From positions 558,001 through 622,000 of the forward strand of contig OZ006973.1 of assembly GCA_963931085.1 (NCBI GenBank): a stretch of 64,000 nucleotides of DNA, in the 5' to 3' direction. Of the stretch, positions 18,043 through 31,064 are shown piece by piece. The DNA is from UMGS1994 sp944386155 (lineage in GTDB: Bacteria > Bacillota > Clostridia > TANB77 > CAG-508). The translations under genes and the position numbers were made by a program. How positions within the stretch are numbered: the stretch's first letter is position 1; each line of letters starts with the position of its first letter. The notes under the pieces were generated by a model. That model saw only the letters and a program-made list of their open reading frames with translations, was not told the DNA's origin and did no database searches.

Positions 18043-18636
18043 ATGAAAGATACAAAGAAAATATTAGGAAAATATATTTCAAACTTTATATTTATAGGAA
18101 TCATAATTGGTGCAATTACTTTTTTTGGAGAAATGATATTAATAAATAACTTAGGTATGCAATACCCATCACTTGTAATTACTTTAATTATTTTAATATT
18201 TGTGTTAACAACATTTTTATTACATATGATAGTTGCAAATAGAACAATAGGCAAATCAATATTAACAGAAGAAAAGAAAAAAACATTGACAAAAACATTA
18301 AGAGTTACACTTGGAGTAATTTGTTTAATTGTTATGTTTGTAGATTTCTTTGCTTTTTCAAATTTGAATAAAAGTTTTATAAATACATATAGAAATACAG
18401 AAGTTGAAAAATTAAAAGTTGCAGTTACTGAAGAAGAAATAACACAAGAAGAATTAGATGAAACACAATCTAATACAGAAAAAAATATAAATACAGTTGT
18501 ATATGTTTGTATGGGAACAAAAGAAATTACAAACATTCTAGTATATTTAGCTATAGCAGCTTATGTTGAGACAAAGATAATTAGAGCTAAAACAGAAAAT
18601 GAAGTAGTAGAAGAAAAAGAAGAAGTTAAAGAATAA
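18043..18636 (+). CDS. Four-helix membrane protein, unknown function
   Basis: 197 residues from the ATG at 18043, which follows AGAGGAG; an upstream in-frame ATG at 18013 lies too close to the predicted promoter. About four hydrophobic segments (FIFIGIIIGAITFFGEM, LVITLIILIFVLTTF, LGVICLIVMFVDFFAF, ITNILVYLAIAAYV) with an acidic linker before the last, and a charged tail rich in Glu and Lys. No family recognised. It is a single-gene unit with its own promoter and terminator. Confidence 0.65.
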   Translation: MKDTKKILGKYISNFIFIGIIIGAITFFGEMILINNLGMQYPSLVITLIILIFVLTTFLLHMIVANRTIGKSILTEEKKKTLTKTLRVTLGVICLIVMFVDFFAFSNLNKSFINTYRNTEVEKLKVAVTEEEITQEELDETQSNTEKNINTVVYVCMGTKEITNILVYLAIAAYVETKIIRAKTENEVVEEKEEVKE

Positions 18637-18641
18637 TTATA

Positions 18642-18682
18642 AATAGCAAATACTTTAAAGTATTTGCTATTGCTTTTTTTTA
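18642..18682 (+). terminator. Terminator
   Basis: Near-perfect arms AATAGCAAATACTT and AAGTATTTGCTATT followed by GCTTTTTTTT. Confidence 0.9.
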
Positions 18683-18736
18683 AGGTTTATAATATAATTT
18701 TTTAAGTACAATATTTTCATGAAAAGAGGAAGTTTA

Positions 18737-20491
18737 ATGAAAGCAATAGAGATTAGAAATAAATACTTAAAGTTTTTTGAAAGACATGGACATAAAATAA
18801 TACCAAGTGCATCACTAATTCCAGAAAATGATCCATCTGTTTTATTTACAACAGCTGGAATGCATCCACTTGTTCCATATCTTTTAGGTGAAAAGCACCC
18901 AGAAGGAACTAGACTTACTGATTACCAAAAGTGTTTAAGAACAGTAGATATTGATGAAGTAGGAGATAATAGACACTTAACTTATTTTGAAATGCTTGGA
19001 AATTGGTCTTTAGGAGATTATTTTAAAGAAGAATCAATTAAGATGAGTTTTGAATTCTTAACTAAAGAATTACAAATTCCAGTAGATAAATTATCTGTTA
19101 CATGTTTTAAAGGAGATGAAGATGCTCCAAGAGATGAGATTTCTGCAGAACAATGGAGAAAAGCTGGAATCCCAGAAGAAAGAATCTATTTCTTTGGAAA
19201 AGATGATAACTGGTGGATAGCAGGAGAAGAAGGCCCTTGTGGACCGGATACAGAAATTTTTTACGATACTGGAAAAGAAAAATGTTCAGAAAATTGTAAT
19301 CCTGCATGTGACTGTGGAAAATATGTTGAAATTTGGAATAATGTTTTTATGGAATATTTTAAGAATCCAGATGGAACTTATTCAAAATTAAAACAAAGAA
19401 ATGTTGATACAGGACTTGGACTTGAAAGAATGACAATGCTTCTTCAAGGGAAGAAAACACCATTTGAAATAGAACTTTTTGAACCAGTAATGAAAAAACT
19501 AGAAGAACTACAAAGAGTAGATAATATTAGTAGTAGAAGAATAGTAGCAGAACATTTAAGAGCAAGTATGATGATTGTCCAAGACGGTGGAAGACCAAGT
19601 AATGTGGATAGAGGATATATTTTAAGAAGATTAATTAGAAGAATGACAAGACATTTAAATAAACTAGGAATCGATTTAAACGAATTATCTTCTTTAATTG
19701 ATATATCAATAGAAGCTTTAAAAGAAATGTATCCAGAATTATTAGAAAACAAAGAAACAATTAAGAATGTAATAATTGAAGAAAAAGATAAATTTGTAAG
19801 AACCCTTCAAAAAGGTGAAAAAGAATTTGAAAAAGAAGTTCAAAATGCTAGAAAAAACGGAATTAAAGTTATACCAGTAGAAGTAGTATTTAATCTATAC
19901 GAGACATATGGATTTCCACAAGAGATGACAGAAGAACTTGCAAAAGAATATGGTATAGAAGTTGATACAAAAGACTTTGATAAGTTATTTAAAGAACATC
20001 AAGAAAAGTCTAGAATGGGAAGTGAACACAAATTCAAAGGCGGTTTAGCAGAACAAAATGATATGACAATCAAATATCATACTGCAACACACCTTTTACA
20101 TAAAGCACTTCAAATTGTTTTAGGAGATCATGCTGTACAAAAAGGGTCAAATATTACTTCTGAGAGATTAAGATTTGATTTTGCACATCCTCAAAAAGTT
20201 ACAAAAGAAGAATTACAAAAAGTTGAGGATATAGTAAATGAACAAATAAAAAGAGGCTTAGACGTAACTTGTGAAGAAATGACAGTAGATGAAGCTAAAA
20301 AATCAGGAGCAATGGGATTATTTGAAAATAAATATGGAGATGTTGTAAAAGTATATACTATAGGAGACTTCAGTAAAGAAATATGTGGAGGACCTCATGT
20401 TAAAAACACTTCAGAGCTAGGAACTTTTAAAATAAAGAAAGAAGAATCTTCTTCAGCAGGAGTTAGAAGGATAAAAGCTGTTTTATTATAG
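18737..20491 (+). CDS. alaS: Alanine--tRNA ligase, short form without C-Ala domain
   Basis: 584 residues from the ATG at 18737 (AGAGGAAG upstream; an in-frame ATG at 18719 lacks a site). The class II aminoacylation core is complete: LFTTAGMHPLVPYL, YFEMLGNWSLGDYFK, GPCGPDTEIF and TGLGLERM. The editing domain is also complete, with HTATHLLH and CGGPHV zinc/catalytic motifs. The protein ends directly after the editing domain (SSSAGVRRIKAVLL), whereas most bacterial AlaRS run to about 870 residues with a C-terminal C-Ala domain. Such short forms exist in some Firmicutes. No frameshift or missing exon-like remainder is visible downstream. Confidence 0.92.
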   Translation: MKAIEIRNKYLKFFERHGHKIIPSASLIPENDPSVLFTTAGMHPLVPYLLGEKHPEGTRLTDYQKCLRTVDIDEVGDNRHLTYFEMLGNWSLGDYFKEESIKMSFEFLTKELQIPVDKLSVTCFKGDEDAPRDEISAEQWRKAGIPEERIYFFGKDDNWWIAGEEGPCGPDTEIFYDTGKEKCSENCNPACDCGKYVEIWNNVFMEYFKNPDGTYSKLKQRNVDTGLGLERMTMLLQGKKTPFEIELFEPVMKKLEELQRVDNISSRRIVAEHLRASMMIVQDGGRPSNVDRGYILRRLIRRMTRHLNKLGIDLNELSSLIDISIEALKEMYPELLENKETIKNVIIEEKDKFVRTLQKGEKEFEKEVQNARKNGIKVIPVEVVFNLYETYGFPQEMTEELAKEYGIEVDTKDFDKLFKEHQEKSRMGSEHKFKGGLAEQNDMTIKYHTATHLLHKALQIVLGDHAVQKGSNITSERLRFDFAHPQKVTKEELQKVEDIVNEQIKRGLDVTCEEMTVDEAKKSGAMGLFENKYGDVVKVYTIGDFSKEICGGPHVKNTSELGTFKIKKEESSSAGVRRIKAVLL

Positions 20492-20508
20492 TATAGGAGG
20501 AAATAATT

Positions 20509-20853
20509 ATGTCAGATTGTATTTTTTGTAAAATAGCAAATAAAGAAATTAATTCAGATTTTGTATATGAAGATGATGAAATTATTGCTTTTAAAGATAT
20601 TAATCCACAAGCACCAATTCATATATTAGTAATTCCTAAAAAACATATAGAGTCTATAATAGATTTAACAGATGAAGATGAAATGCTTGTTGGAAAAATG
20701 TATACAGCTGTAAGAAAAATTGCTAAAAAATTAAATATAGAAGAAAGTGGATTTAGATTAATTGTAAATTGCGGAAAAGATGCAGGACAAGAAGTTCCTC
20801 ATTTACACTTTCATATATTGGCAGGAAAAAAATTAGGTACAAAGATAATATAA
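20509..20853 (+). CDS. HIT-family nucleotide-binding protein
   Basis: 114 residues, a Hint/HinT-like purine nucleoside phosphoramidase or hydrolase. The histidine triad is HLHFHIL near residue 98, and the N-terminal CIFCKIANKEI zinc-type segment is typical. It follows alaS by 17 bases with AGGAGGAAA upstream, so the two are probably co-transcribed. Confidence 0.95.
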   Translation: MSDCIFCKIANKEINSDFVYEDDEIIAFKDINPQAPIHILVIPKKHIESIIDLTDEDEMLVGKMYTAVRKIAKKLNIEESGFRLIVNCGKDAGQEVPHLHFHILAGKKLGTKII

Positions 20854-20923
20854 AAATTGTAGAAATTAAAAATTTTATATGTTATAATTAATATATATGT
20901 GATAATTATGGAGGTAATAGCCA

Positions 20924-21619
20924 ATGTTTAATTCTAAATATAGTAGTGTATTAACAATATTATTGATAATAGTAATAGTTGCAATAGTTGCAATTATAGG
21001 TTATTTCGGATACGAAATAATAGCAGAAAAAAGTAAAGAAAAAGCAAGTGAAAGTGCCATAGAGCAATTTGATACAGCATTTCCTACAGTAGCTGCAGCA
21101 GATGAAAATGAAGTACAAAATGTTTCTACAAATAATGAGACTTTAGATGCAAATGTTACAGGAGAAAATGGGGGAAATAATAGCGGATCTAATTCTAAAA
21201 AAGTTATGTTTAAAGGTTATGAAGTAATTGGAACTATTCGTATCCCTTCTGTTAAAGTAGATGAACCTATTTTAGCAGACGTTACTAAAAAGTCTTTAGA
21301 AAATGCAGTGGCGTTATTATATACAACTAATGGATTAAATCAACCAGGAAATTCAGTAATAATTGGACATAATTATAGAAATAATTTATTCTTCTCAAAT
21401 AATGATAAAATTAAAAAAGGAGATTCTGTATATATCAAAGATAAGACAGGAGTAGAACGTAAATATAAAGTTACTGATACTTTTGAAACTTCTGCTTCAG
21501 ATGCAGATTTCTACAAACCAAAAGATGTAAATAAAACAACAGTAGTATTATCTACATGTACAGATGATGCTTCTACAACAAATAAAAGATGGATTGTAAT
21601 GGCTGAACTTGAAGGATAA
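20924..21619 (+). CDS. Sortase
   Basis: 231 residues: an N-terminal signal anchor (residues about 7-30), a low-complexity Asn/Gly linker, then a sortase beta-barrel. Catalytic residues are visible: His in IIGHNYR, Cys in VVLSTCTDD and Arg in NKRWIV near the C-terminus. Sortases attach LPXTG-like proteins to peptidoglycan or build pili. No sorting-signal substrate gene is adjacent, so the target is unknown; class cannot be settled by eye. Confidence 0.9.
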   Translation: MFNSKYSSVLTILLIIVIVAIVAIIGYFGYEIIAEKSKEKASESAIEQFDTAFPTVAAADENEVQNVSTNNETLDANVTGENGGNNSGSNSKKVMFKGYEVIGTIRIPSVKVDEPILADVTKKSLENAVALLYTTNGLNQPGNSVIIGHNYRNNLFFSNNDKIKKGDSVYIKDKTGVERKYKVTDTFETSASDADFYKPKDVNKTTVVLSTCTDDASTTNKRWIVMAELEG

Positions 21620-21630
21620 TTTTATAGATT

Positions 21631-21664
21631 AAAATAGAGGATAAAAAAATCCTCTATTTTTTTA
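21631..21664 (+). terminator. Terminator after the sortase gene
   Basis: Arms AAAATAGAGGAT and ATCCTCTATTTT followed by a T run. Confidence 0.9.
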
Positions 21665-21675
21665 TCTGAAAGTAG

Positions 21676-21704
21676 TTGACAAATTAAAAAATAAATATTA
21701 AAAT
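21676..21704 (+). promoter_or_regulatory. Predicted promoter of the tRNA-His/tRNA-Gln pair
   Basis: TTGACA at 21676, 17-base spacer, TAAAAT at 21699, about 18 bases before the first tRNA. Confidence 0.85.
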
Positions 21705-21721
21705 ATAAGAGCGTTTGAAAT

Positions 21722-21799
21722 GGTGGATTTAGCGTAGTTGGTTAACGCGCCAGTTTGTGGCACTGGAGACCATGGGTTCGAGTCCCATATTCCACCCCA
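21722..21799 (+). tRNA. tRNA-His (GTG)
   Basis: Cloverleaf with anticodon GTG, TTCGAGTCC T-loop and an encoded CCA end. The extra 5' G (position -1) opposite C73, typical of tRNA-His, is encoded. Confidence 0.95.
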
Positions 21800-21807
21800 T
21801 TAAATAT

Positions 21808-21882
21808 TGGGCTGTAGCCAAGCGGTAAGGCACTAGACTTTGACTCTAGCATTCGGTAGTTCGAATCTACCCAGCCCAGCCA
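21808..21882 (+). tRNA. tRNA-Gln (TTG)
   Basis: Acceptor TGGGCTG pairs with CAGCCCA; anticodon TTG in ACTTTGACT; encoded CCA. Eight bases after tRNA-His, same transcript. Confidence 0.95.
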
Positions 21883-21918
21883 AAAGAACTTTAAGGATTT
21901 TTCTTAGAGTTCTTTTTT
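21882..21918 (+). terminator. Terminator after tRNA-Gln
   Basis: Arms AAAAGAACTTTAAG and CTTAGAGTTCTTTT, followed by a T run. Confidence 0.85.
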
Positions 21919-21927
21919 TATGCTCGC

Positions 21928-21956
21928 TTGACATATTATGTAAAGCACTTTATAAT
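21928..21956 (+). promoter_or_regulatory. Consensus promoter of the first foreign-looking orphan gene
   Basis: Perfect TTGACA (21928-21933), 17-base spacer, perfect TATAAT (21951-21956). The leader that follows carries two small hairpins (AGTGGA...TCCACT and CTTTCTTG...CAAGAAAG). Confidence 0.9.
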
Positions 21957-22044
21957 TAAATAGACACAGAAAACCTGGATTCATAAAGTGGATAGCTCCA
22001 CTGCTTTCTTGTTCTGGCAAGAAAGAAAAATAGGAGGAGAAAAT

Positions 22045-22554
22045 ATGGTAAAACAAGACAAAATGATGTTGTGGGAAAAGGACGGTATAAGACTGTTATT
22101 CAATACAGTAAGTAATATCTGGACATATTCTCATAAAAAGCGGAAAATCATCATAGTCACATGGCAAAACACTAAAAAAGGTGCCATGACAGAAGTTACC
22201 ATGAAAGAAGGGGAATATAAGCTTATCATGGAACTTCTCGAAAGAAAATATCACGAAGATTGGTACTGCCCAAAAGAAAACGATTTTGACAGAGTTTCAA
22301 GTGAGATTATAACATTCTGTCAGATAATCGAACAGATAATAATGGTAAGTGATTCCATAATGAGCACTTTTGAAATTGAAAGTTCTTTAAAAAGAATCTT
22401 CTTAAGTACAAAGGACGTATACGAGATACATGTTTATTACGGACTTGGACTTTCAATTGGAATGAAAAAAACAGTAAAGGGGATTTACAGACTAAAGGCA
22501 GTTCCAAACCGCGCGTTGAGAGATCCTGCAACAAGGTTTGACAGTATACTCTGA
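22045..22554 (+). CDS. Orphan protein of foreign base composition, unknown function
   Basis: 169 residues from the ATG at 22045, which follows AGGAGGAG; the frame is open upstream to 21988 but that part is leader. The protein is soluble, with no motif I recognise. Codon use differs from every neighbour: many C- and G-ending codons (ATC, CTC, AAG, TAC) and one in-frame CGG arginine at 22141, a codon not used as Arg in native genes here. Flanked by a perfect promoter and a strong terminator, right after tRNA genes. Recent horizontal transfer is likely. Confidence 0.65.
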   Translation: MVKQDKMMLWEKDGIRLLFNTVSNIWTYSHKKRKIIIVTWQNTKKGAMTEVTMKEGEYKLIMELLERKYHEDWYCPKENDFDRVSSEIITFCQIIEQIIMVSDSIMSTFEIESSLKRIFLSTKDVYEIHVYYGLGLSIGMKKTVKGIYRLKAVPNRALRDPATRFDSIL

Positions 22555-22560
22555 CTAGGA

Positions 22561-22606
22561 GTTGCCCCTTTAAATCGAGGAGATTTAGGGGGCAGCTTTT
22601 TTCTAT
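22561..22606 (+). terminator. Strong terminator of the first foreign-looking gene
   Basis: GTTGCCCC/GGGGCAGC base with a TTTAAATC/GATTTA upper stem, then TTTTTTCT. More G/C-rich than native terminators nearby. Confidence 0.9.
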
Positions 22607-22728
22607 TAATTTGAATTATAAATTTAAATAAAAAAGGTATTATAAATAAATATCAATATTTTTATTAAATATTGATATAATATAAAAAATGATATATGAT
22701 AAACAAAAAATAAGAAGGAGTGAATGTT

Positions 22729-24099
22729 TTGGATAATTCACAAAAGTTTATTGACTTAAGAGAAAAATATAAAACATTTTTATATAATAGTTTTGAAATA
22801 AAAGAAGATGAAAAAGAAATATATATAAAATTTGAATTTGAAATAGAAGGTTTAAAAAAATTTAATCCTACAATAAGAATATTAAAAAAGAATATAAAAA
22901 TAAAAGATTTAAATACAGACTTTGTTAAAAAGTTAGTTTTCCATATGGGGCTTATTGAATTAATTAGTTATTGGAAAGCTACTTGTTCAAAAGAAGTAAT
23001 AATAAAATGTGGAAACATTAATGAAGAACAAAAGAATTGGTTTAAAAAATTATATTACTATGGACTTGGAGAGCTTTTTTATACTAATAATATAAGAGTT
23101 TCCATAGATGAATTTATGAATATAACATGTCTTGGAAAAGAAAATAATTCTACAGCAGATGATTTAAAACTTGATGGATATATAATTCCTATAGGTGGAG
23201 GAAAAGATTCAATAGTAACTTTAGAAGTGCTAAAAAACATGAAAAGAAAAGCATTGATTATTAATCCCAAGCCTGTTACTTTAAGTTGTGCTAAAATTGC
23301 AGGAATAGAAGATAATAATATTATAGAAGTATATAGAACTATAGATAAGGCAATTATAGAGTTAAATAAAGAAGGGTTTATAAATGGCCATACTCCATTT
23401 TCTTCTATGCTAGCATTTTTATCTTATTTTATAGGATATATAACAGAAACAAAATATATTGCACTTTCAAATGAATCAAGTGCAAATGAGTCAAATGTTG
23501 AAGGAGAAAAGATAAATCATCAATATTCAAAAACTTATGAATTTGAAAATGATTTTAAAGAATATACAGATAAATATCTAAAAACAGGAGTAAAATATTT
23601 TAGTTTTTTAAGACCATTAACAGAGATTCAAATTGCTAAACTTGTTTCTAAACATGAAAAATATCATAAAGTGTTCAAAAGCTGTAATGTTGGAAGTAAA
23701 GAAAAAGAATGGAAATGGTGTTGTAATTGCCCTAAATGTTTATTTGTTTTTATAATATTAAGCCCATTTTTATATAAAGATAAATTAATTGATATATTTG
23801 GAGAAGATTTATTCGAAAAAGAATCTCTAAAAGAGACTTTTGTTGAACTTTTGGGATATGGAAAAACAAAACCATTTGAATGTGTAGGAACATATAGAGA
23901 AGTTAGATATGCTACAAGTTATGTTATAAATAAATTAGAAGAAGAAAACAAAGACTTACCATATTTATTAAAACTTTATAAAGATAATTACGAAATAGAA
24001 GATTTGTCTTATGATATAACTAAAGAATATAATAATGAAAATAATTTAGATGAAGAGCAAAACAACTTACTAAGAAAAGAGGTTTTTGGGGATGCTTAA
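22729..24099 (+). CDS. murL: UDP-MurNAc-L-Ala-L-Glu epimerase (MurL)
   Basis: 456 residues. MurL, first described in Xanthomonas, converts the terminal L-Glu of UDP-MurNAc-L-Ala-L-Glu to D-Glu using ATP. The PP-loop-like GGGKDSIVTLEVLK (about residue 157), NESSANESNVEGEKINHQ and the cysteine group WCCNCPKC support the call. TTG 22729 is the likely start, since GAAGGAG lies eight bases before it; GTG 22720 overlaps that site. The stop overlaps the murD start, the expected murL-murD2 pairing. Identification is from memory of the family and context. Confidence 0.82.
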   Translation: MDNSQKFIDLREKYKTFLYNSFEIKEDEKEIYIKFEFEIEGLKKFNPTIRILKKNIKIKDLNTDFVKKLVFHMGLIELISYWKATCSKEVIIKCGNINEEQKNWFKKLYYYGLGELFYTNNIRVSIDEFMNITCLGKENNSTADDLKLDGYIIPIGGGKDSIVTLEVLKNMKRKALIINPKPVTLSCAKIAGIEDNNIIEVYRTIDKAIIELNKEGFINGHTPFSSMLAFLSYFIGYITETKYIALSNESSANESNVEGEKINHQYSKTYEFENDFKEYTDKYLKTGVKYFSFLRPLTEIQIAKLVSKHEKYHKVFKSCNVGSKEKEWKWCCNCPKCLFVFIILSPFLYKDKLIDIFGEDLFEKESLKETFVELLGYGKTKPFECVGTYREVRYATSYVINKLEEENKDLPYLLKLYKDNYEIEDLSYDITKEYNNENNLDEEQNNLLRKEVFGDA

Positions 24100-25459
24100 T
24101 AATTTGCTAAGATACTTAGACGATAAAAAAATATTAATTTTAGGATTTGGAAAAGAAGGGGTATCTACTTATAAATTTATAAGAAAACATTTTCCAGACA
24201 AAAAAATACATATATCAGATAAAAAAACGACTAATGAAGAAATAATAAAAAAAGATATAAATGTAAATATAAACTTTGGAGATAATTATTTAGATAATTT
24301 AAAAGATTTTGATATTATTATGAAATCACCAGGAATATCTTTTGTAAATATAAATATAGATAGCTTTAAAGATAAAATAAAATCAGAATTAGAATTGTTT
24401 TTAGAATATATGGATGTAAAAACAATAGGAGTTACAGGATCAAAAGGAAAAAGCACAACTAGTTCACTTATATATGAAATATTAAAAAAAGAAAAAAAAG
24501 AAACTTTGTTATTAGGAAATATAGGTATACCTGTATTTGATTTAATAGATGACATTACTAAAGATACTATTGTTGTTCTTGAAATGTCATCACATCAATT
24601 AGAATATATGAATGTTTCTCCGAATATTTCAATATTACTTAACATATATGAAGAACATTTAGATCATTATAAATCTCTTAAAGAATATGCAGAAGCTAAA
24701 ATTAATATAGGAAGATTTCAAAACAAAGATGACTACTTTATTTATAATGTAGATAATAAAATAATAAAAGAATGTATAAATGAAATCGAAGATTCAAGTC
24801 ATATAAAATATGAAGTAAGTTTTGAAGGAAATATAAGTAATAATAATTCTAATAAAGTATATATAAAAGATAATTATATATATATAAATGAAGAAAAGAT
24901 TTATAATATTAATGAAAAAAGGAATCTAATAGGTGACCATAATTTAAATAATATAATGTTTGTTTTAACAGTAAGTAAGATTTTAAATTTGAATATGGAA
25001 AACGTAAAAGAAACTATATCTAATTTTAAAGGGCTTGAGCATAGAATGGAATATGTAGGAAAGTATGATGATATAATTTTTTACAATGATTCTATTGCTA
25101 CAATTCCTGAGGCTACAATTAATTCTATAAAAGGTTTAAAAGATGTAGATACATTAATATTTGGTGGTATGGACAGAGGAATCAGTTATGATGAGTTTAT
25201 TGATTTTTTAAATACAGGGGTTATAAATAATTTGATATGTATGCCAGATACGGGTTACAAAATAGCAGATAAACTTAAATGCTCTTCTAATATATACAAA
25301 GTAGAAACATTAGAAGAAGCGGTAGAATTATCTAAAAAAGTAACTAAAAAAAATAAAATATGTCTGCTCTCTCCGGCGGCTGCAAGTTATGGATTTTTTA
25401 AAAACTTTGTTGAAAAAGGTAATATATATAAAGAATTAGTAAAAAAGATACATGTATAA
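24092..25459 (+). CDS. murD: UDP-N-acetylmuramoyl-L-alanine--glutamate ligase (MurD, probably L-Glu specific)
   Basis: 455 residues from the ATG at 24092, which overlaps the murL stop. Mur ligase signatures: N-terminal Rossmann-like GFGKEGVSTYKFI, ATP site TGSKGKSTTSSL (about residue 115), EMSSHQLEYM, and the C-terminal GLEHRMEYVG and LLSPAAASYGFFKNF. It joins glutamate to UDP-MurNAc-L-Ala in the cytoplasm. Being coupled to murL, it probably adds L-Glu like MurD2 of Xanthomonas; substrate stereochemistry is inference. Confidence 0.92.
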   Translation: MLNNLLRYLDDKKILILGFGKEGVSTYKFIRKHFPDKKIHISDKKTTNEEIIKKDINVNINFGDNYLDNLKDFDIIMKSPGISFVNINIDSFKDKIKSELELFLEYMDVKTIGVTGSKGKSTTSSLIYEILKKEKKETLLLGNIGIPVFDLIDDITKDTIVVLEMSSHQLEYMNVSPNISILLNIYEEHLDHYKSLKEYAEAKINIGRFQNKDDYFIYNVDNKIIKECINEIEDSSHIKYEVSFEGNISNNNSNKVYIKDNYIYINEEKIYNINEKRNLIGDHNLNNIMFVLTVSKILNLNMENVKETISNFKGLEHRMEYVGKYDDIIFYNDSIATIPEATINSIKGLKDVDTLIFGGMDRGISYDEFIDFLNTGVINNLICMPDTGYKIADKLKCSSNIYKVETLEEAVELSKKVTKKNKICLLSPAAASYGFFKNFVEKGNIYKELVKKIHV

Positions 25460-25475
25460 TATGTATCTTTTTTAG
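25442..25475 (+). terminator. Terminator overlapping the murD end
   Basis: AAAAAAGATACAT and ATGTATCTTTTTTA arms with a short loop; the 5' arm lies in the last codons of murD. Confidence 0.85.
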
Positions 25476-25545
25476 TATAAAATAGTCTAAAAAAGTAGAT
25501 AAAAAATACAATGAAAAACTTTTTAAAAAAAGTTTAAAAAAATTG

Positions 25546-25574
25546 TTGACAAATAAAAAGTGCAGTGTTAAAAT
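25546..25574 (+). promoter_or_regulatory. rRNA promoter P1
   Basis: TTGACA at 25546, 17-base spacer, TAAAAT at 25569 preceded by TGT (extended -10). Confidence 0.9.
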
Positions 25575-25653
25575 ATTAAACATGCACGAGCTAGGAAAGA
25601 AAAAACACTTAAAAAAAGTATAAAAAATATTTTAAAAAAATATAAAAAAAGTG

Positions 25654-25682
25654 TTGACATTAAATATCGATTGTGCTAAAAT
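25654..25682 (+). promoter_or_regulatory. rRNA promoter P2
   Basis: TTGACA at 25654, 17-base spacer, TAAAAT at 25677 preceded by TGC. Tandem with P1, 108 bases apart. Confidence 0.9.
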
Positions 25683-25718
25683 AAATCTCGTTCCGAACAA
25701 TAAAGAAAGGAACGAAAA

Positions 25719-25751
25719 AGTACATTGAAAAGTAAACAATATCCTTTAAGA
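25719..25751 (+). promoter_or_regulatory. 16S processing stem, 5' arm
   Basis: About 32 bases complementary to 27401-27432 with only a few mismatches; together they bracket 16S rRNA as an RNase III-type processing stem. Confidence 0.85.
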
Positions 25752-25862
25752 GACCAAGCGGGTAGTTTAAGTACTACCAAATAAAAAACAAAAATCTAGA
25801 GTCAAAAACTCAAAAAAATTAAGATTTATATAAAGTTCGAAAGAACGAAATATAGATACCAA

Positions 25863-27394
<1,532 letters not shown>

Positions 27395-27400
27395 CAGATT

Positions 27401-27432
27401 TCTTAAAGGTATTGTTTATTTTTCAATGTACT
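27401..27432 (+). promoter_or_regulatory. 16S processing stem, 3' arm
   Basis: Reverse complement of 25719-25751 with a few mismatches. Confidence 0.85.
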
Positions 27433-27557
27433 TTGACCACACCTTAATATTAGTTGTAACATTTATATTAAGAAGTAGATTTATTGAAAAGTGGTTTGGT
27501 ACATTAAAAATAGAGTGTAGCTCATACGAAAGATAGAAACATCGAACTCTAAAATAT

Positions 27558-27634
<77 letters not shown>

Positions 27635-27651
27635 TGACATTAATTTGTCAA

Positions 27652-27700
27652 AACAAGCACATTGAAAAATATATAGGTAAATATTACAAGGTAAACTAGC
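27652..27700 (+). promoter_or_regulatory. 23S processing stem, 5' arm
   Basis: Region beginning AAGCACATTGAAAAATA pairs imperfectly with 30657-30706, bracketing 23S rRNA. Confidence 0.75.
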
Positions 27701-27783
27701 ATACGAAAGTATGTTAACAATTGAACCAAGACAAACGTTGAACACAAAAGTTGTGAACAATGATTTGGACCAAACCTAAAATA

Positions 27784-30653
<2,870 letters not shown>

Positions 30654-30656
30654 CAA

Positions 30657-30706
30657 AAAGGTTTACCCTAGAAAGATATTTATCTATGTATTTTTGAGTG
30701 TGCTTA
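30657..30706 (+). promoter_or_regulatory. 23S processing stem, 3' arm
   Basis: Complementary to 27652-27700 (ends with GAGTGTGCTT opposite AAGCACATT). Confidence 0.75.
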
Positions 30707-30726
30707 ATAAAGCATACAAAAAATTT

Positions 30727-30842
30727 CTGGTGACTATGACCTAAGAGGAAATACCTGTACCCATTCCGAACACAGAAGTCAAGCTCCTAGGTGCCGAAGA
30801 TACTTGTGGGTTACCCTGCTGGGAAAATAGGTTGTTGCCAGT
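30727..30842 (+). rRNA. rrf: 5S ribosomal RNA
   Basis: About 116 bases with CCATTCCGAACACAGAAGTCAAGCTC loop C sequence and paired ends CTGG(T)/CCAG. Confidence 0.95.
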
Positions 30843-30851
30843 TTTTAATAT

Positions 30852-30927
30852 TCCTCTTTAGCTCAGTTGGTAGAGCGCTCGGCTGTTAACCGATAGGTCG
30901 TTGGTTCGAGTCCAACAAGAGGAGCCA
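30852..30927 (+). tRNA. tRNA-Asn (GTT), rRNA operon copy
   Basis: TCCTCTT/AAGAGGA acceptor, anticodon GTT, encoded CCA. Sequence identical to the copy at 43833-43908. Ten bases after 5S, so part of the rRNA transcript. Confidence 0.95.
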
Positions 30928-30961
30928 TAGACAGATAATTAAATATCTGTCTATTTTTTTG
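30928..30961 (+). terminator. rRNA operon terminator
   Basis: ATAGACAGATA and TATCTGTCTAT arms followed by TTTTTTT. Confidence 0.95.
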
Positions 30962-31064
30962 TTTAAAATTAAATATTATATTAAAAAATGTAGATTCATT
31001 TATTTTTATATGTTATTATTATTTTTGTAAACACTACTAAAAAATAATATACAAAGGAGAAAAC

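Noticed and set aside
20492..20508. A frameshift hiding the AlaRS C-terminal domain
   Set aside because: Only 17 bases separate alaS from the HIT gene; there is no room for a C-Ala domain.
24286..24555. A gene opposite murD
   Set aside because: Antisense shadow of the Mur ligase frame.
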